Shown here in pieces: positions 48,011-62,043 of a stretch of 64,000 nt of DNA. Below the pieces are notes generated by a model. It searched no databases, had not been told where the DNA came from, and saw only the letters and a program-made list of their open reading frames with translations. The position numbers were made by a program, and so were the translations under genes. How positions within the stretch are numbered: position 1 is the first letter of the stretch; every line of letters begins with the position of its first letter. Source of the stretch: Panopea generosa (Eukaryota; Mollusca; Bivalvia; Adapedonta; Hiatellidae); assembly GCA_029582155.1 (NCBI GenBank), contig CM055901.1, forward strand, positions 4,039,982 through 4,103,981, in the 5' to 3' direction.

Positions 48011-48383
48011 TTTCACTTTTTTTTTTACATTTAATATTTTTTCCTTTTTTATGTGAAGTATGATCCTTTTTTCTTTCTTTTTTTTTAGGTTCATTTTCAT
48101 GAAAAGGGTATCAAACTGTGATAAACTGTGCATGCTTTTACCCGATTATTTCAACTTAAGATCCATTTTCATGAACAGGTACCGATATATTGCCCTCTAA
48201 GGTGAAGTTAGTGCATATGTCTATATGTCGTGCTAAACTGAATAATATTAAGGCAATACGAGCCATCCATTCCCTTTGTTGTTTTCAAAAAAAACATAAT
48301 TGTTGATAATGAAAATAAAAAGTATTGGTGAATTATTTTGCTAATTAATTTTTAACCAATATGCAATAATTATAGTTCAATTT

Positions 48384-50014
48384 TTAGCTCACCTGAGCCA
48401 AAGACTCACAGGTGAGCTTTTGTGATTGCCTGGTGTCTGTCGTCCGTCGTTAACTTTTAGCTTCTAACAACTTCTCCTCTGAAACCACTGGTCCAATTTT
48501 GATAACTTCACAAAAATGTTCCATGGGTGACCCTCTACCAAGTTTGTTCAAGCTATCTTGATTCATCAAAAAACATGGCCACCAGGGGGCGGGGCGAGTT
48601 TTATTAGTAAAAACTTAAAAAATCTTCTTGTCAGAAACTACTGGGCCGATTTTAAAATAATTTCACAGAAATGTTCCTTAGGTGACCCTCTACCAAGTTT
48701 GTTCAAGCCATCTTGATTCGTCAAAAAACATGGTGGTCAGGGGGTGGGGTTAGTTTACTAAATAAGCTATAGTTAAAAATTAAAAAATCTTCTTGTCAGA
48801 AACTACTGGCTCGATTTTAAAATAATTTAACGGAAATGTTCCTTGGGTGACCCTCTTCCAAGTTTGTTCAAGCCATCTTGATTCGTCAGAAAAGATGGCG
48901 TCTATGGGGTGGGGTTAGTTTACGATATAAGCTATAGTAAAAACTTAAAAAATCTTCTTGTCAGAAACTGCAAGCTCGATTTTAAAATAATTTCACAGAA
49001 ATGTTCCTTGGGCGACCCTTTACCAAGTTTGTTCAAGCCATCTTGATTCGTCAAAACACATGGCGGTCAGGGGGTGGGGTTAGTTTACTATAAAAGCTAT
49101 AGTAAAAACTTAAAAAATCTTCTTGTCAGAAACTACTGGCTCAAATTTCAAATAATTTCACAGAAATGATCCTTGGGTGGCCCTTTACCAAGTTTGTTCA
49201 AGCCACCTTGATTCGTAAAAAAACATGGCGGCCAGAGGGTAGGGTTAGTTTACTATATAAACTTTAGTAAAAACTTAAAAAATCTTCTTGTCTGAAACTA
49301 CTGGCTCGATTTTAAAATAATTTCACAGAAATGATCCTTGGGTGACCCTCTTCTAAGTTTGTTCAAGCCGTCTTGATTCCTCAAAAAACATGGCCACCAG
49401 GGGGCGGGGCAAGTTTAATTAGTAAAACTTAAAAAATCTTCTTGTCAGAAACTACTGGCTTGATTTTAAAATAATTTCACAGAATTGTTCCTTGGAGGAC
49501 CCTTCACCAAGTTTGTTCAAACTGTAGCTATTCATCAAAAAACATGGCGGCTATGGGGTGGGGTTAGTTTACTATGTAAGCTATAGTAAAAACTTAAAAA
49601 ATCTTCTCGTCAGAAACCACTGGATCGATTTTAAAACAATTTCACAGAATTGTTCCTTGGGTGACCCTTTACCAAGTTTGTTCAAGCTGTTGTGATTTGT
49701 TAAAAAACATGACCGCCACAGTGAGGTGCTAGTTTACCATAAAGGCAGCTATAGTACAAACTTCAAAAGCCTTCTTGTCAGAATCTACTGACCTGATTTC
49801 AATGTAATTTCACTGACATTTACCATGGGTGAACCTCTACCAAGTTTGAACTCTTCTACGCATCTGTTACATCTTCAAAACAAATCAAAATATTAACTAC
49901 TTGCCCATCTCGTTTTTCTCGAATTTTGAGTGTACATGTATTATATAATCTACTTAAATTGGGTGACTCAAGGTCAGTCAGGTGAGCGATATAGGGCCAC
50001 CTTGGCCCTCTTGT
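48384..50014 (+). mobile_element. TTTTAGCTCACCTGA element with 165-bp tandem core
   Basis: Ends are TTTTAGCTCACCTGAGCC and GTCAGGTGAGCGATATAGGG...CCTCTTGTTT, with CTCACCTGA/TCAGGTGAG as inverted subterminal motifs. GTTCAAGCC blocks sit at 48546, 48711, 48866, 49031, 49196, 49361, 49515 and 49680: mostly 165 bp apart, twice 154-155. Confidence 0.75.
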
Positions 50015-51020
50015 TTTAATTGTCTTCTATTTTGGTAGTCTAATTTTTTGGTCAACTAACCCTAAACACAGACATTTTTTTTCTGGCCTTAATGCTCATC
50101 AGTTGATTATGTGTTACTTGTACTATTTCTGCTTTTTTTTCAAAATTAAATGCAATTATAGTACCATTGACATTCTTCATTGTTTAAGTCAATTTTGTTT
50201 TACTTGATTGTAAAATTTTATTCAACTTTCATACAATAACTTGGGGTGATCAGTATTGAGTGTTATATATATTATCATTATTCACAGTTGAAAAATTATT
50301 TACACACAGTTTTAATTATTTGTTAATTCCTAAAATTATCAAAATCCAGCACTGAAGTCATACATAATGCAATCTATTGCAAAATCTTTACAGAAACAAT
50401 TATTTTCCAAGTTGATACCATTCCGGAAAATTAAATTGTTCTTATTAACAATACTTAGATTTTATACAATGTAATCATTAGTAGTTTTTATTTAAATCAG
50501 ATGCACTAATTATTCAGTTTGGAAGTATAATTCGCAATTGAATTACACTCTGCAAATAAGGTCTGATATGTCACAAATGGAAAAGTACATTACTGATAGC
50601 ATACTTTAATTTACAGTAATTTGAATATGATACTTATGTTCTATCCTTTCATCATGGAAATAACAATCTTGATCAGCCAAACAATTATGTTGCCTAGCAG
50701 CCAATACCATATTATAAAAGTCAACTGAAAAAATGTTAACATAATGTTTGTATGCCGAAAAATGCCTGAGAGTATTTTGGTCAGAAGGGACCCATTGCTA
50801 TCAACATTGCCACCTTTGGCGACACTTTTTAATGGATTAACTTTACTTTAAGTATACTAAAAAATTTAATTGTAAATTGTACTTCTTATTCATTATTTAC
50901 TGATTACTCTTGCTTAAAATTGTTTCATCTTAGATATGTCTGGATCACCAACCTTTATACTTATTTTGCTGATTTCTTGAATTCATTAAATATTTTTTAT
51001 TGTTTATATTTTTCTATTAG

Positions 51021-54000
51021 TTTCATCAACACAGTGGCTACATACAACAAAACTAATGATCAATGTGGTCTCTTACATCAGAAGTGTTTGATAAAAAGAG
51101 TATTGCGGAACCATAAAGTAAGTGCAAAGAATGTCATATTAATATAGTTTTTGTTTTAGTTATTTACTCTGATTTCAACAACAAAGTTGTAGCGGTATCC
51201 AGCTACAGTACGACGTGCTGATTTTACCATGTTTGTCTGTGATATGTCTGTAGACAAAGTTTTAGCGACCATTGTTATTCCTTGAGCTCATAGTTCAAGA
51301 TTACAATTCTAGGATAAACATATAAAAAAAGGTCTTAGAAATTTTGGTAAAGTTTTGTCCAACCTGCAATTACTTCCTTAATCAAAAATGTATTTCATAA
51401 TGTCCATAGTTGTTGCAATGTTACACAAGTAAGTTTTGGGAGTTCATACCCTATATTCAACACTACACAAACGGTCAACCAATATGAAGTATCGTCAAGC
51501 GCACATTTATTTTTAAATAATTCAAGAAACAGTATGTAGATAAATGTTTTTAATTTCCATGCATGTTGGAAATAAACATAGCTGATATTAAGAATTAAAG
51601 AACAACTGGTAAACCAGTTAGTGTTTTCAGAATTGCATCACAAGGCCATCCTTAAAAAAAGTATTTGTTTGCTGTGCTCCCAGTATTTTTTCTTGTAGAT
51701 AGGTAGGTTGCTAATTTTATTTTATTTTTTTTATACCCCCGACAAGTTTTGAGGGGGTATATTGGAGTCACCCTGAGGTCGGTCTGTCGGTCGGTCTGTC
51801 CGTTGCAATTTTCCTTGTCCGGAGCATCACTTGAAAAGTACTGGATGGAATTTCATCAAACGTCATACAATGGTAGAATATAATGAGAGGAAGTGCAGTG
51901 TACAAGAAACATAACTCTATTCTTGCTAATTACAGAGTTATTGCCCTTTGATATTTTTTCTTGTCTGGAGCATAACTTGAAAAGTACCTGATGGAATTTC
52001 ATCAAGCTTCATACAATGGTAGAATATAATGAAAGGAAGTGCAGTGTACAAGAAACGTAACTCTATTATTGCTAATTACAGAGTTATTGCCCTTTGATAT
52101 ATTTCCCTTGTCCGGAGCATTACTTTTAAAGTACTGGATGGAATTTCATCAAACTTCATACAATGGTAGAATATAATGACAGGAAGTGCAGTGTACAGGA
52201 AACATAACTCTATTCTTGCTAATTACAGAGTTATTGCCCTTTGATATATTTCCCTTGTCTGGAGCATTACTTTTAAAGTACTGGATGGAATTTCATCAAA
52301 CTTCATACAATGGTAGAATATAATGACAGGAAGTGCAGTGTACAAGAAACATAACTCTATTCTTGCTAATTACAGAGTTATTGCCCTTTGATATATTTCC
52401 CTTGTCTGGAGCATTACTTTTTAAGTACTGGATGGAATTTCATCAAACTTCATACAATGGTAGAATATAGTGACAGGAAGTGCAGTGTACAAGAAACATA
52501 ACTCTATTATTGCTAATTACAGAGTTATTGCCCTTTGATATTTTTTCTTGTCCGGAGCATAACTTGAAAAGTACCTGATGGAATTTCATCAAGCTTCATA
52601 CAATGGTAGAATATAATGAGAGGAAGTGCAGTGCACAAGAAACATAACTCTATTCTTGCTAATTACAGATTTATTGCCCTTTGATATATTTCCCTTGTCC
52701 GGAGCATAACTTTTAAAGTACTGGATGGAATTTCATCAAACTTCATACAATGGTAGAATATAATGACAGGAAGTGCAGTGTACAGGAAACATAACTCTAT
52801 TCTTGCCATTTACAGAGTTATTGCCCTTTGATATATTTCCCTTGTCCGGAGCATTACTTTTAAAGTACAGGATGGAATTTCATCAAACTTCATACAATGG
52901 TAGAATATAATGACAGGAAGTGCAGTGTACAAGAAACATAACTCTATTCTTGCTAATTACAGAGTTATTGCCCTTTGATATATTTCCCTTGTCTGGTGCA
53001 GTACTTTTAAAGTACTTTTAAAGCCATCAGTGATAACAGTTTAATAAAGTTCATGAAAGAACCAAGTTGATGAATACATGGAGTTCGGGCAAAGCAGGTT
53101 CGATATTGTATTCCTAGTGCTCTTGTTTGTTTCTTATCCATAAAATTGTTGTCCCTCAACATAACTCGAAAAAGTATAACATTTATTGATTGCCATGAAA
53201 GCATGTACACTGCACAATAATTAAAAAGACCGTTTTTAATCTTAACAAAACCATAAAAAAATTAACAATACAAAAAACTCAATCCATAACATTCTCTTTT
53301 ATTAAGAATTTTTTTTGTCTGGAGCATAACTTTAAAACTATTGGATATAATTTAATAAAACTTTATACAATGGTAAACCATTTTCTGTCATGGCGGCGTT
53401 CGGGGGTATTCATCACCTTCAGTGATAGCTCTAGTTTTGCCAAATTTTGATTTTGCATAGTCATTTTAAAGAAAAATGGACAGAAATCATGAAGGAAAAA
53501 ATTAAATGTTTATAAAGTCAATAAAAAAGTTTGGGTAGCTGGAATTTTGAGCGAGTAGATAGGAGCATGGCAAACAATGTATTTTTTACAGATGGCCCAA
53601 TGGCGAATTAAATGATAAAAACAACAAAACAAAAATCATTGTCTGATAATTTTGACAAGAACAAGTGTGGCAACATTAAACAAGAATTTAGATTCAAAAT
53701 TGTTTCTTTATTTTTAAAAAAATAAATATTTTTCAGGCTACACAAAATATGAGGTATCTTAAGTTGTATGTATACAATAGTGGTCACAACCTCCATAAGT
53801 ACAACAGGATCTCTCTGAATGAAAAGTGAAGAATCTTGTGAATATAAAGTAAGTGTCAAACGATGAAAATAGAAGCTTAATGAGACCCTTTAAATGTGTT
53901 TTGGTAATTAGAAATAGTATTAATCCTTTCTGAGTGGACTCTACCTAACTTAAGGCAACAACTCTTCATATTTTTAGAATAGATGGCCTCTAAATGACAG

Positions 54001-57000
54001 TGGAAAATAGTGTAGGACCTGTTCGTTATGAGCAATCAGAACTGGTACTACACTGTTTTCAAAATCCTTCAATACTTGAGGTGTTAAAAGTAATATCTAT
54101 GAAACTTGTAATGGGTTAAGTAAAAGTATGATTAATCTTTGTAATGATTGATATACAATATTTCGTCTCATTGTCATATTTCTGTCACCACTGATGGTAA
54201 AGTTATCAGTTACCTGCAGAGATGGGTGTACGCTAAAATTGGAGGTAAAATTGTCCCTGTCGTTCAGGCTCATTAAAGGAAGAAATGTTATTGTTTGATT
54301 GATAGTATACTAAGCGTCATTTTAATGCCATTGATGGCTAAGATACTATCAGTTAACTTAACCATTCTTTCCTGGGATCCTAGAGGATTAACCAGTACTC
54401 AAGCACATCCATCTCAGCAAGAAACTGGAAACTTATCCACTTGAATCAGCAGTGAGAGATGAATGATAATGAGACACACCGTCATATATATATATATATA
54501 TATCACTGATATATATATATATATAAATCATTCATCACATGGACTGGCCAGATTCGTATTGAGGACCCCGAGATTGATGAGCTACTATCTGAGCTAACTG
54601 GGCCTGTGTAATTATAATAGAGATGAATTTTATAAAAAATGGAACTATCTTTTCTTATTTTCACAGAAAACTATGGTGAATTTTAAAAAAAGTACTATGA
54701 CCACTATGAAATAGTGGATCATCCTTGGTCTCTATTGCTTAAGTTTAATTTTTCAATGGATTTTAATTGAACTTGGATAAGTTGTTGTATACATTGTATA
54801 ACCATAACTCTTGGATAAGATTGAAAATCAGTCAAATTCAACTGACACAGACTGAGTTGTCTGCACTTGAACAGTAAAAATACACTTTTTAACATATTTT
54901 ATTCTTTAAAATATACAACAGTTTGTACAAATACAAAGTGAAAGGGATCGAAAAGAAAGTTTAACTTTGGAAGTTCTTTTCCATGAAGAGAGTCAATGGT
55001 AATCACAATGGCAATATAAAAAGTAAAAATTTATAAAGTTGTGAAATAGAAATCATCAAACAACAAAAATGAAAGTATAAGGAAAAGAATAAGTCAGTAT
55101 TGTGAAGGAGTATTCTGTCCTTGAATTTTCATTTATACTATAAATGGCGATGAGTTCTATAAATATTTTCAAAAATACCAATTCTCATTTCCATCAATAC
55201 TTGACCATGAAACTTAACCCTGCATAGCAATATGTGCCTAAAACATTTTATTCCTCTCATAAGAGACAATACATTCAGTCTTCTCAGAACAGTGATGAGG
55301 CTCTAATGGCCACTTGCTGTACTATAAATTCTCGAATGATGTTGTCTCTCTGAATTACTTCCTTGCTTATTTTCAGTATAGTTTTTCTTGAAAATAATTT
55401 TACATAGTTTAAGTTATATTTCTGTTTATTTTCATATTTGGAGCAGATGACCAGGTGTACCTTTCAAATCTTTGAACATGATCAGGTGTATCTTGTGCTA
55501 TGTGTTTAATTCACAAATACACTGCCATGATCTTCAGATGGAGAAGTCATATATGACTGTAAATAGCAAGCAAGATTAATGTTCATCAAGAAAATGGAGA
55601 TCCAAATGAAACAGATTATGGAGTATAAAAAAGGTATTCTAAGCTTGCCTTTCTGAAAAATTTGAGAGCTATTCTATGACCCAGGCGGTGGCGTCTACTG
55701 TTTAAAGTTTTATGCTTAGCTCCCCTTTTTACTCTGTTTAAGAACAAAAACTATTGTTGTTAGTCGCTTAACTTCGTAAACACATTCATATCATGCTATG
55801 CAAATAATGTAGCTGAGTTACCTAAGTTTCGCTTTTAGGCTCTTAAACCTTAGGTTAAAGTTTTTGTTTGGCTTGGGTTTAAATTTTAATTTAATTTTTT
55901 TATAATCTTTTGGTTTTGAATCTACTGTACCAGTATTTGTTTTTTGTTTATATGTATTGATACTTATTCGTTGACCTTGACCGTCTTAATGGGGTTCTTG
56001 TTAACAACAACGTATATAGCTAGGTTAAATGTTTTTAACTCGTCTTTTTCAGTTATTGTTATTTCCCTGGCTTTGTCATCTGCTGGTTAAAGTTTTATGT
56101 TTGACTCAGCTTTTTTCCGTTTCTGAACAAACTACTCAGACATGTTATGGTGACTAAACTTCATAAACACATTCATATTATGTTATAAAGACAATGTTTA
56201 AATCTAACTTACCTAAATTTCCATGGACTCTTAAAACTTTGTTGTTGTTTTTTACCTTAGGTTTTCAAGTTTTTTGTTTAACTCAGGTTGATTTTTTTTT
56301 ATTTCTATTTATCTATATATTTCTTTTTATTTCTATATTAATCTATTTTATTTTTCAGTAATACTATTAATTCTGTAAACGGATTACCATCTAAAAATGT
56401 TCCCATCACCTTGACCTATTTAATGGACTTAATTAATACTTGCTTTATCCAGTTAAGTTTTATGTTTTGCTCAGTTTTTAGCTCTACTGGCCAAAGGTCA
56501 GCAGGGCTTTTGTCAGGGTAAATTGTCCAATTGTCGTCCATCCATAAATCTTTTTCTTGTAAACGCGATAGCACTTTCATTTTTCATTGAATTTTAACCA
56601 AACTTGCACAGCAGTTATATAACCATAAGATCTCAGACAAGTTATTGAACCAGTGTCATTCGACCACAAATGCCCCCCCTCCCCCCCCCCCCAACAACCA
56701 GGGCTTATAAGCACATTTTTTGCAAAACTTGAATAGTAGCATTTAACGGGTTTTTAGCGACCAGAAGTGCTTATGCGAGGGCGCATTGTCCGTCGTCTGT
56801 TATCAGCACTTTCTCTTAAACCACTAGGCCAATAAAATTGAAACTTCACATGGATGTTTCTATTGCATAGGAGACTATACAGACGCTTTTTTTTTTTCGA
56901 TCTGAAATTCAATATGGCCACCGTTACTAAAAATAGTCCAAAACTTAAAAAATCTTCTCATGAACGGTCCAACAGATTTTCAAAATGTTTATGTAGTAAT

Positions 57001-58036
57001 GATGATCAACTATAGTTTTGTTAGATTTGTTCAAATGGTGTCCCTAGGGTTAAAAATGACCCTGCCCCAAGGGTTCAATTAGGGGACACATGTCATTATA
57101 ATATTATTTTTTTTTTTTTTTAAATGGAAATGATTTTGCCTATATCTTCACAGAAGCATTGTTTGGTGAAGGAGGTTCAGATTTGTAAAAAAGACTGGGT
57201 TCATATGTCTTAAGGGATCAGGAGGGGCCCCAAAAGTGTACAAATTGGGAAATACTAAAATCGTTTTCTTAAGAACCGGTATGTCAGATTTGTACTTTTT
57301 TGATATAAATTGTCACTATATGTAGAGGTTTGATTGCAGATAGGAATTTAAGGGTTAAAATTTATAGGGGGCCCTGTAAGGGGACTTAGAATTTTACATA
57401 GGGATACTATGGGAAAACATAAAATTCTCTTTTTTTTCATTTATTCTAAAACCACTTGAAATTCAAGATGGCTGCCATTTCTAAAAATAGTCCAAAACTT
57501 TAAAAATCTTCTTCTCATGAACGGCTCAACAGATTTTCGAAATGTTTATGTAGTAATGATGACCAACTATAGTTTAGTTAGATTTGTTCAAATGGTGTCC
57601 TATGTTTAAAAATGACTCCACCCTGATGTTTCTATTGCAATGGAGAATTTCAAAAAGTGCTATGGCCACTACGAGTCAGTAGAGCGTCCTCAGGCCCTCT
57701 TTGGCCTCTTGTTGTTACCAAAGGTTCTTGTCCTTCCTTCTCAAATATCTTTTAGGAATGCTTTATGTCAAATAAATATTGATTAGTTTCTTCAATCTTA
57801 CACGTCCTGAAGAAATGCTTGCTCATCATGGGGAGCAGACAAGCGGAATTTTCCAACATTGATTTAAAATAATTCTCACAATTGTCCACAGTTTTGTAAT
57901 TGTTTTTAACAAATAAATTATTTTTTTATTTATGAAATGTTATTGTAACTATTTTTTCATTTTCATAACCATATTCTTTATTTATTTTCAGTTTGCAAGT
58001 GTCAATTACTGCTGTAGAGGAGATTCACTTGTGTGA
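51021..58036 (+). CDS. Candidate Ly6/CD59-like (three-finger) protein, last two exons, partial
   Basis: Exon 51021-51117 lies between TTTTTCTATTAG and GTAAGT. After one base it reads FINTVATYNKTNDQCGLLHQ then KCLIKRVLRNHK (phase 0 end). Exon 57992-58036, after TTTATTTTCAG, reads FASVNYCCRGDSLV then TGA. Joined, they give C-x6-C-x16-CC-RGD, close to the C-terminal half of CD59/Ly6 domains (C-x5-C-x17-CC-xxDxC). Ly6 proteins are extracellular and often GPI-anchored. Here the final cysteine after CC is missing (SLV then stop), though a one-base shift would read SLCD. No upstream exon with the LxCYxC start was found, and the 6.9-kb intron holds dispersed repeats. The pairing could be chance. Confidence 0.33.
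51733..53440 (+). mobile_element. TTTATACCCCCGAC element with 147-bp tandem core
   Basis: The left end is TATACCCCCGACAAGTTTTG; the right end is GTTCGGGGGTATTCATCACC...GATAGCTCTAGTTT. GCAGTG recurs at 51895, 52041, 52188, 52335, 52482, 52628, 52775 and 52922, giving eight 146-147-bp units. Confidence 0.8.
54312..54604 (-). mobile_element. SINE family B, with an (AT)n insertion
   Basis: Shares CCTGGGATCCTAG, CACTTGAATCAGCAG and the decayed head with the 20.6-kb copy. An AT microsatellite at 54484-54525 interrupts the body. Confidence 0.65.
54484..54525. repeat. (AT)n microsatellite, two blocks
   Basis: Two AT tracts separated by CACTGA inside a family B SINE; nearly self-complementary. Confidence 0.9.
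55660..56480 (+). mobile_element. Decayed dispersed elements (CTCGTCTTTTT type)
   Basis: CATAAACACATTCATATTAT, AAAGTTTTATGCTTAGC and GACCTTGACC blocks, shared with 14.5-15.9 kb, appear twice in tandem, the second from about 56038. Confidence 0.5.
56480..57720 (+). mobile_element. TTTTAGCTCTACTGGCC element, decayed
   Basis: Starts TTTTTAGCTCTACTGGCCAA and ends CAGGCCCTCTTTGGCCTCTTGTT. It includes two copies of GAACGGTCCAACAGATTTTC-type sequence about 570 bp apart. Confidence 0.55.
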
Positions 58037-58287
58037 TTTACCATTCATTGTTTGAACAAGCTATACAGAAGTTATGGATAATGCTTAATACTTGGTCAAA
58101 AAGAGATGTCAGCTGCTGTGAAAAAGTGACATAAAGAATTACATTTAACCACCCATAAATAATCATTTGCATCGTACAATTGCTTGTTATGTAAAGGTGA
58201 ACTTTTTCAAGTAGACTGAGAATGGTTTGTTGTTGGGACGAATGTGTCATAAGTATTGGAAAACTGCTTAGACTCTGACTGTCATGT

Positions 58288-59275
58288 TTTTAGTTCTACT
58301 GGCCTATGTGATGGCACATCCGTCGACTGTCATCTTGATTCATCAAAAAACATGGCCACCAGGGGTTGGGGCAAGTTAAATAAGTAAAAACTTAAAAAAT
58401 CTTTTTGTCAGAACTACTGGCTCGATTTTAAAATAATTTCACAGAAATGTTCATTAGGTGACCCTCTACCAAGTTTGTTCAAGCCATCTTCATTCGTCAA
58501 AAAACATGGCGGCCAGGGGGTGGGGCAAGTTTAATTAGTAAAAAACTTAAAAAATCTTGTCAGAATTACTGGCTTGATTTTAAAATAATTTCACAGAAAT
58601 GTTCATTAGGTGACCCTCTACCAAGTTTGTTCAAGCCATCTTCATTCGTCAAAAAACATGGCGGCCAGGGGGTGGGGCAAGTTTAATTAGTAAAAACCTT
58701 AAAAAATCTTGTCAGAAACTACTGGCTCGATTTTAAAATAATTTCACAGAAATATTCCTTTCACCAAGTTTATTCAAACTGTAGTGATTCGTCAAAAAAC
58801 TTGGCTTTCAGGGGGTGGGGTTAGTTTACTATATAAGCTAAAGTAAAAACTTAAAAAAAAATCTTCTTGTCAGAAACCACCTGATCGATTTTAAAACAAT
58901 TTCACAGAAATGTTCCTTGGGTGACCATTTACCAAGTTTGTTCAAGCCATTGTGATTTGTTAGAAAACATGACCACCACAGTGAGGTGCTAGTTTACTAT
59001 ATAGGCAGCTATAGTAAAAACTTCAAAAGCCTTCTTGTCAGAATCTACTGACCTGATTTCAATGTAATTTCACTGACATTAACCATGGGTGAACCTTTAC
59101 CAAGTTTGAACTCTTCTACGCATCTGTTACATCTTCAAAACAAATCAAAATTCTAACTACTCGCCCATCTCGTTTTTCTGGAATTTTGAGTGTACATGTA
59201 TTATATAATCTACTTAAGTTGGGTGACTCAAGATAAGTCAGGTGAGCGATATAGGGCCATCTTGTCCCTCTTGTT
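58288..59275 (+). mobile_element. Second copy of the 165-bp-core element
   Basis: The core units (CAAAAAACATGGCGGCCAGG, GGTGACCCTCTACCAAGTTT) and the right end GTCAGGTGAGCGATATAGGG match 48.4-50.0 kb. The left end is a different, shorter TTTTTAGTTCTACTGGCC. Confidence 0.7.
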
Positions 59276-61390
59276 ATTGCATATGAGACTACATTTATAC
59301 AGAAGTTTGTTATTTTTATCTGAAATTCAAGATGGCCACCACACTCTCAATAACCTTTCAGTCAAACTTGTTCATATATGATATGAATTTTCCTAACATC
59401 AGCAAAGGATTGAAGATTCTGCAAATTAAGAAACTGGGATATATACCCTGCTAGTTGACTTTACTTTACATAGGAATATTATAGGGAAAACTGAAATTTT
59501 TCATTTTTGCATCCATTTGTACAAAAAAAAGTTCTATTTGAAATCTAAAACATTTCTGCTCATAACAAAGGGGCTGGGATGTATAAGGTCCTGTACAGAG
59601 ACATTGGGTTTTTTTACCGTTGAATGGTATGGGAATTTCCTTTTCATAGCAATTAACTTTTTGTTCAGAATGGATGTGGTGGGGATATTTATCCGTAAGG
59701 GATTAAGACAACCCACAAAGACGGATCTAATTTTGGTATTATTTGATACACCGTAAAATCTGGGGCATTGTTTATTCATTAAAATGTAGATTGGGTCATT
59801 TAATGGAGTTTTAATAAACATAAGGGTCAGCAGTGGTCCAAAAAAGGATAAAAATGGGAAATCTTTTTCTAAAGAACAAATAAGTTAAAATGTGTTCATA
59901 TTTGATATAAATGGTCCAAGTAAGTTCAAATAAAAGGTCTAGTGTTCATTGGGGGCCAATAAAGGGAATTTTTTTATACTGTGTGGACAGGGATAATTCT
60001 CAAAATTTGAAAAGAAGTGACAGGTGAAGTCAGGTGAATGACTTTAGCATGGACCACATTTGGGCCTCTTGTTATTCATCAAATTTGATTATTTAGCTCT
60101 CTTGACCCCGATTGCTCACAGGTGAGCTTTTGTGATCACCTGTGTCTGTCGTCCGTCCATCGTCCATTGTTAACTTTTGCTTCAAATGACTTCTCTCAAA
60201 ACAACTTGACAGATTTTCACCAAATTTGGTACTTGAAGCTCTTCAAAGGGTCTTATTAGTTGTTGTTTTTATTACATTTTAATAATCTTCGATAGCGCAA
60301 GGCCTGGAGCTTTGGTAATTTGCATGTAGTATCACTTATTCATTTTCTCTCAGATTTGTTCAAACCATGATCCTGGGGTCAAAATTGGGCCTGCCCCGGG
60401 GATTTATCAGTTTAACATAGGGAAATTTTTCATTTAAAATCTTTTCTCAAGAACCGACCAGCCAAATTTGTTTATACTTGTTTTTGGTTTAAATGATCCC
60501 TATGAGTATGGGGTTCAAGTTTGTTCAAATAAAGGGACTAGGGTACATTGAGGCCCAGTAAGGGGACTATTACATAGGAATAGTATGAGAAAACAGGAAA
60601 TTATGTTTATCTCGTTCATATTTTGTATTATTCATATCATATTAATGTCTGAATCATTGTTTAGTCTTAACAGTTGAAACTGGGTCCTTTAAACTGATTA
60701 ACCAAATTCTTTCATTGGCATAAATTATCCCTATGGGTCGGGAGTTTCAATTTTGTTCAAATAAAGGGTTAAGGATGTATTGTGATCCAGTAAGGCGACT
60801 TTGATTTTTACAAAGGAATACTATGGGAAAATAGTAAATTCACTTTTCATCATCTGGAGATCTGGCTCAGACTGAGTCCTTTAAAGGGAATTTAATACAC
60901 GTGAGGGTCAGCAGGAAGGGTGTCATCAAATAATCGAAATTGTGAAAAGCAACTTGATCAACCCTGTCTTTTTTTCTACATAATTGGACAACAGAGAACT
61001 ATCGATGGGAACAAGGCACTTTTAGAACTATTGGTAATGTATCCAGTGTTCAGAAGTGCATTTCTCTATATGTAGAACAGTGCAAAATTAATGGTTGTGT
61101 GAGATAATAGGATTGGTACTTTCTCATAGAACTTTTTTTTCTATGTACTAGTATATATATATATATAAAAAATCAATCAATTTCAAACCTAGTATATTGT
61201 CTGATCATAGCAAATCCCTAGGAGTTTGGTATTGAAGTTAGGACAATTTAAGAACCTTGGATTTATACGGATCCAGTCAGAGGTCTCTAATCATTTTTTT
61301 AACATATGAATACTATCGGAAACTATAAATTCCAATTTAAAGCATTTGTTGTTGTTTTTATTGTTTATAACTTTTTGTTCTGTAATTTAA
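59276..61390 (+). mobile_element. Decayed dispersed elements, TTAGCTC...CTCTTGTT type
   Basis: One copy ends GTCAGGTGAATGACTTTAGC...GGGCCTCTTGTTATT near 60075. Another starts TTAGCTCTCTTGACC at about 60093 with GCTCACAGGTGAGCTTTTGT. Recurrent GGGTTCAAGTTTGTTCAAAT and GGGGACT blocks show related cores. Confidence 0.5.
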
Positions 61391-61429
61391 ATATTTAGTG
61401 ACCTTTTTTACATGATGGGATTAACATAT

Positions 61430-61657
61430 GATCAGTTAACCACTTTTCCCTGGGATCCTAGTAGGTAAATCAGTACTCGAGCATACCATCTTTGCAAGTA
61501 ACTTGATAACTTTCCCACTTGAATCAGCGACGAGAGATAAATGACAAATAGACGAAATGTTGATATCAATCACCATGGAGATCAGGGTTGACCGGGATTC
61601 AAACATGTGACCAATGGAATCATACGCGCTACTAAATGAGCTAAATGGGACAGGCAT
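61430..61657 (-). mobile_element. SINE family B, decayed
   Basis: Has CCTGGGATCCTAGTAGG, CACTTGAATCAGCGACG and a degenerate B box (GGGATTCAAAC on plus). Confidence 0.6.
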
Positions 61658-62043
61658 TATCCAGTTATAGGGATGGGGGGAGTAATTTCCATTATGGATA
61701 GAGAAAGGCTCATATTGTGAATTTCATGTATGATAGAGTCAGTAGTGTTATCGGGGCCTCTTGATATTAAGTACATTATTATAAGTAGCCTGTTTATCAT
61801 CATATGTTTGTAATAAAGTACATGTCAATGTCAATTATATAAATGTGTGTTTAACATGATAAATAAAACAATTATTAAATATCAAATTGATCAATAACCT
61901 TGTTGTTTTTTTATAATGTTTCCATTGCTTCAGTTAATTATTCAGATATGCAAAGGTACGATGTCTGTTTTCCACAAGCAGCACTTTCTCTGAATCCGCT
62001 AGGACAGTTACAACTGAAATTTACATGGATACTTCCCATGTTT

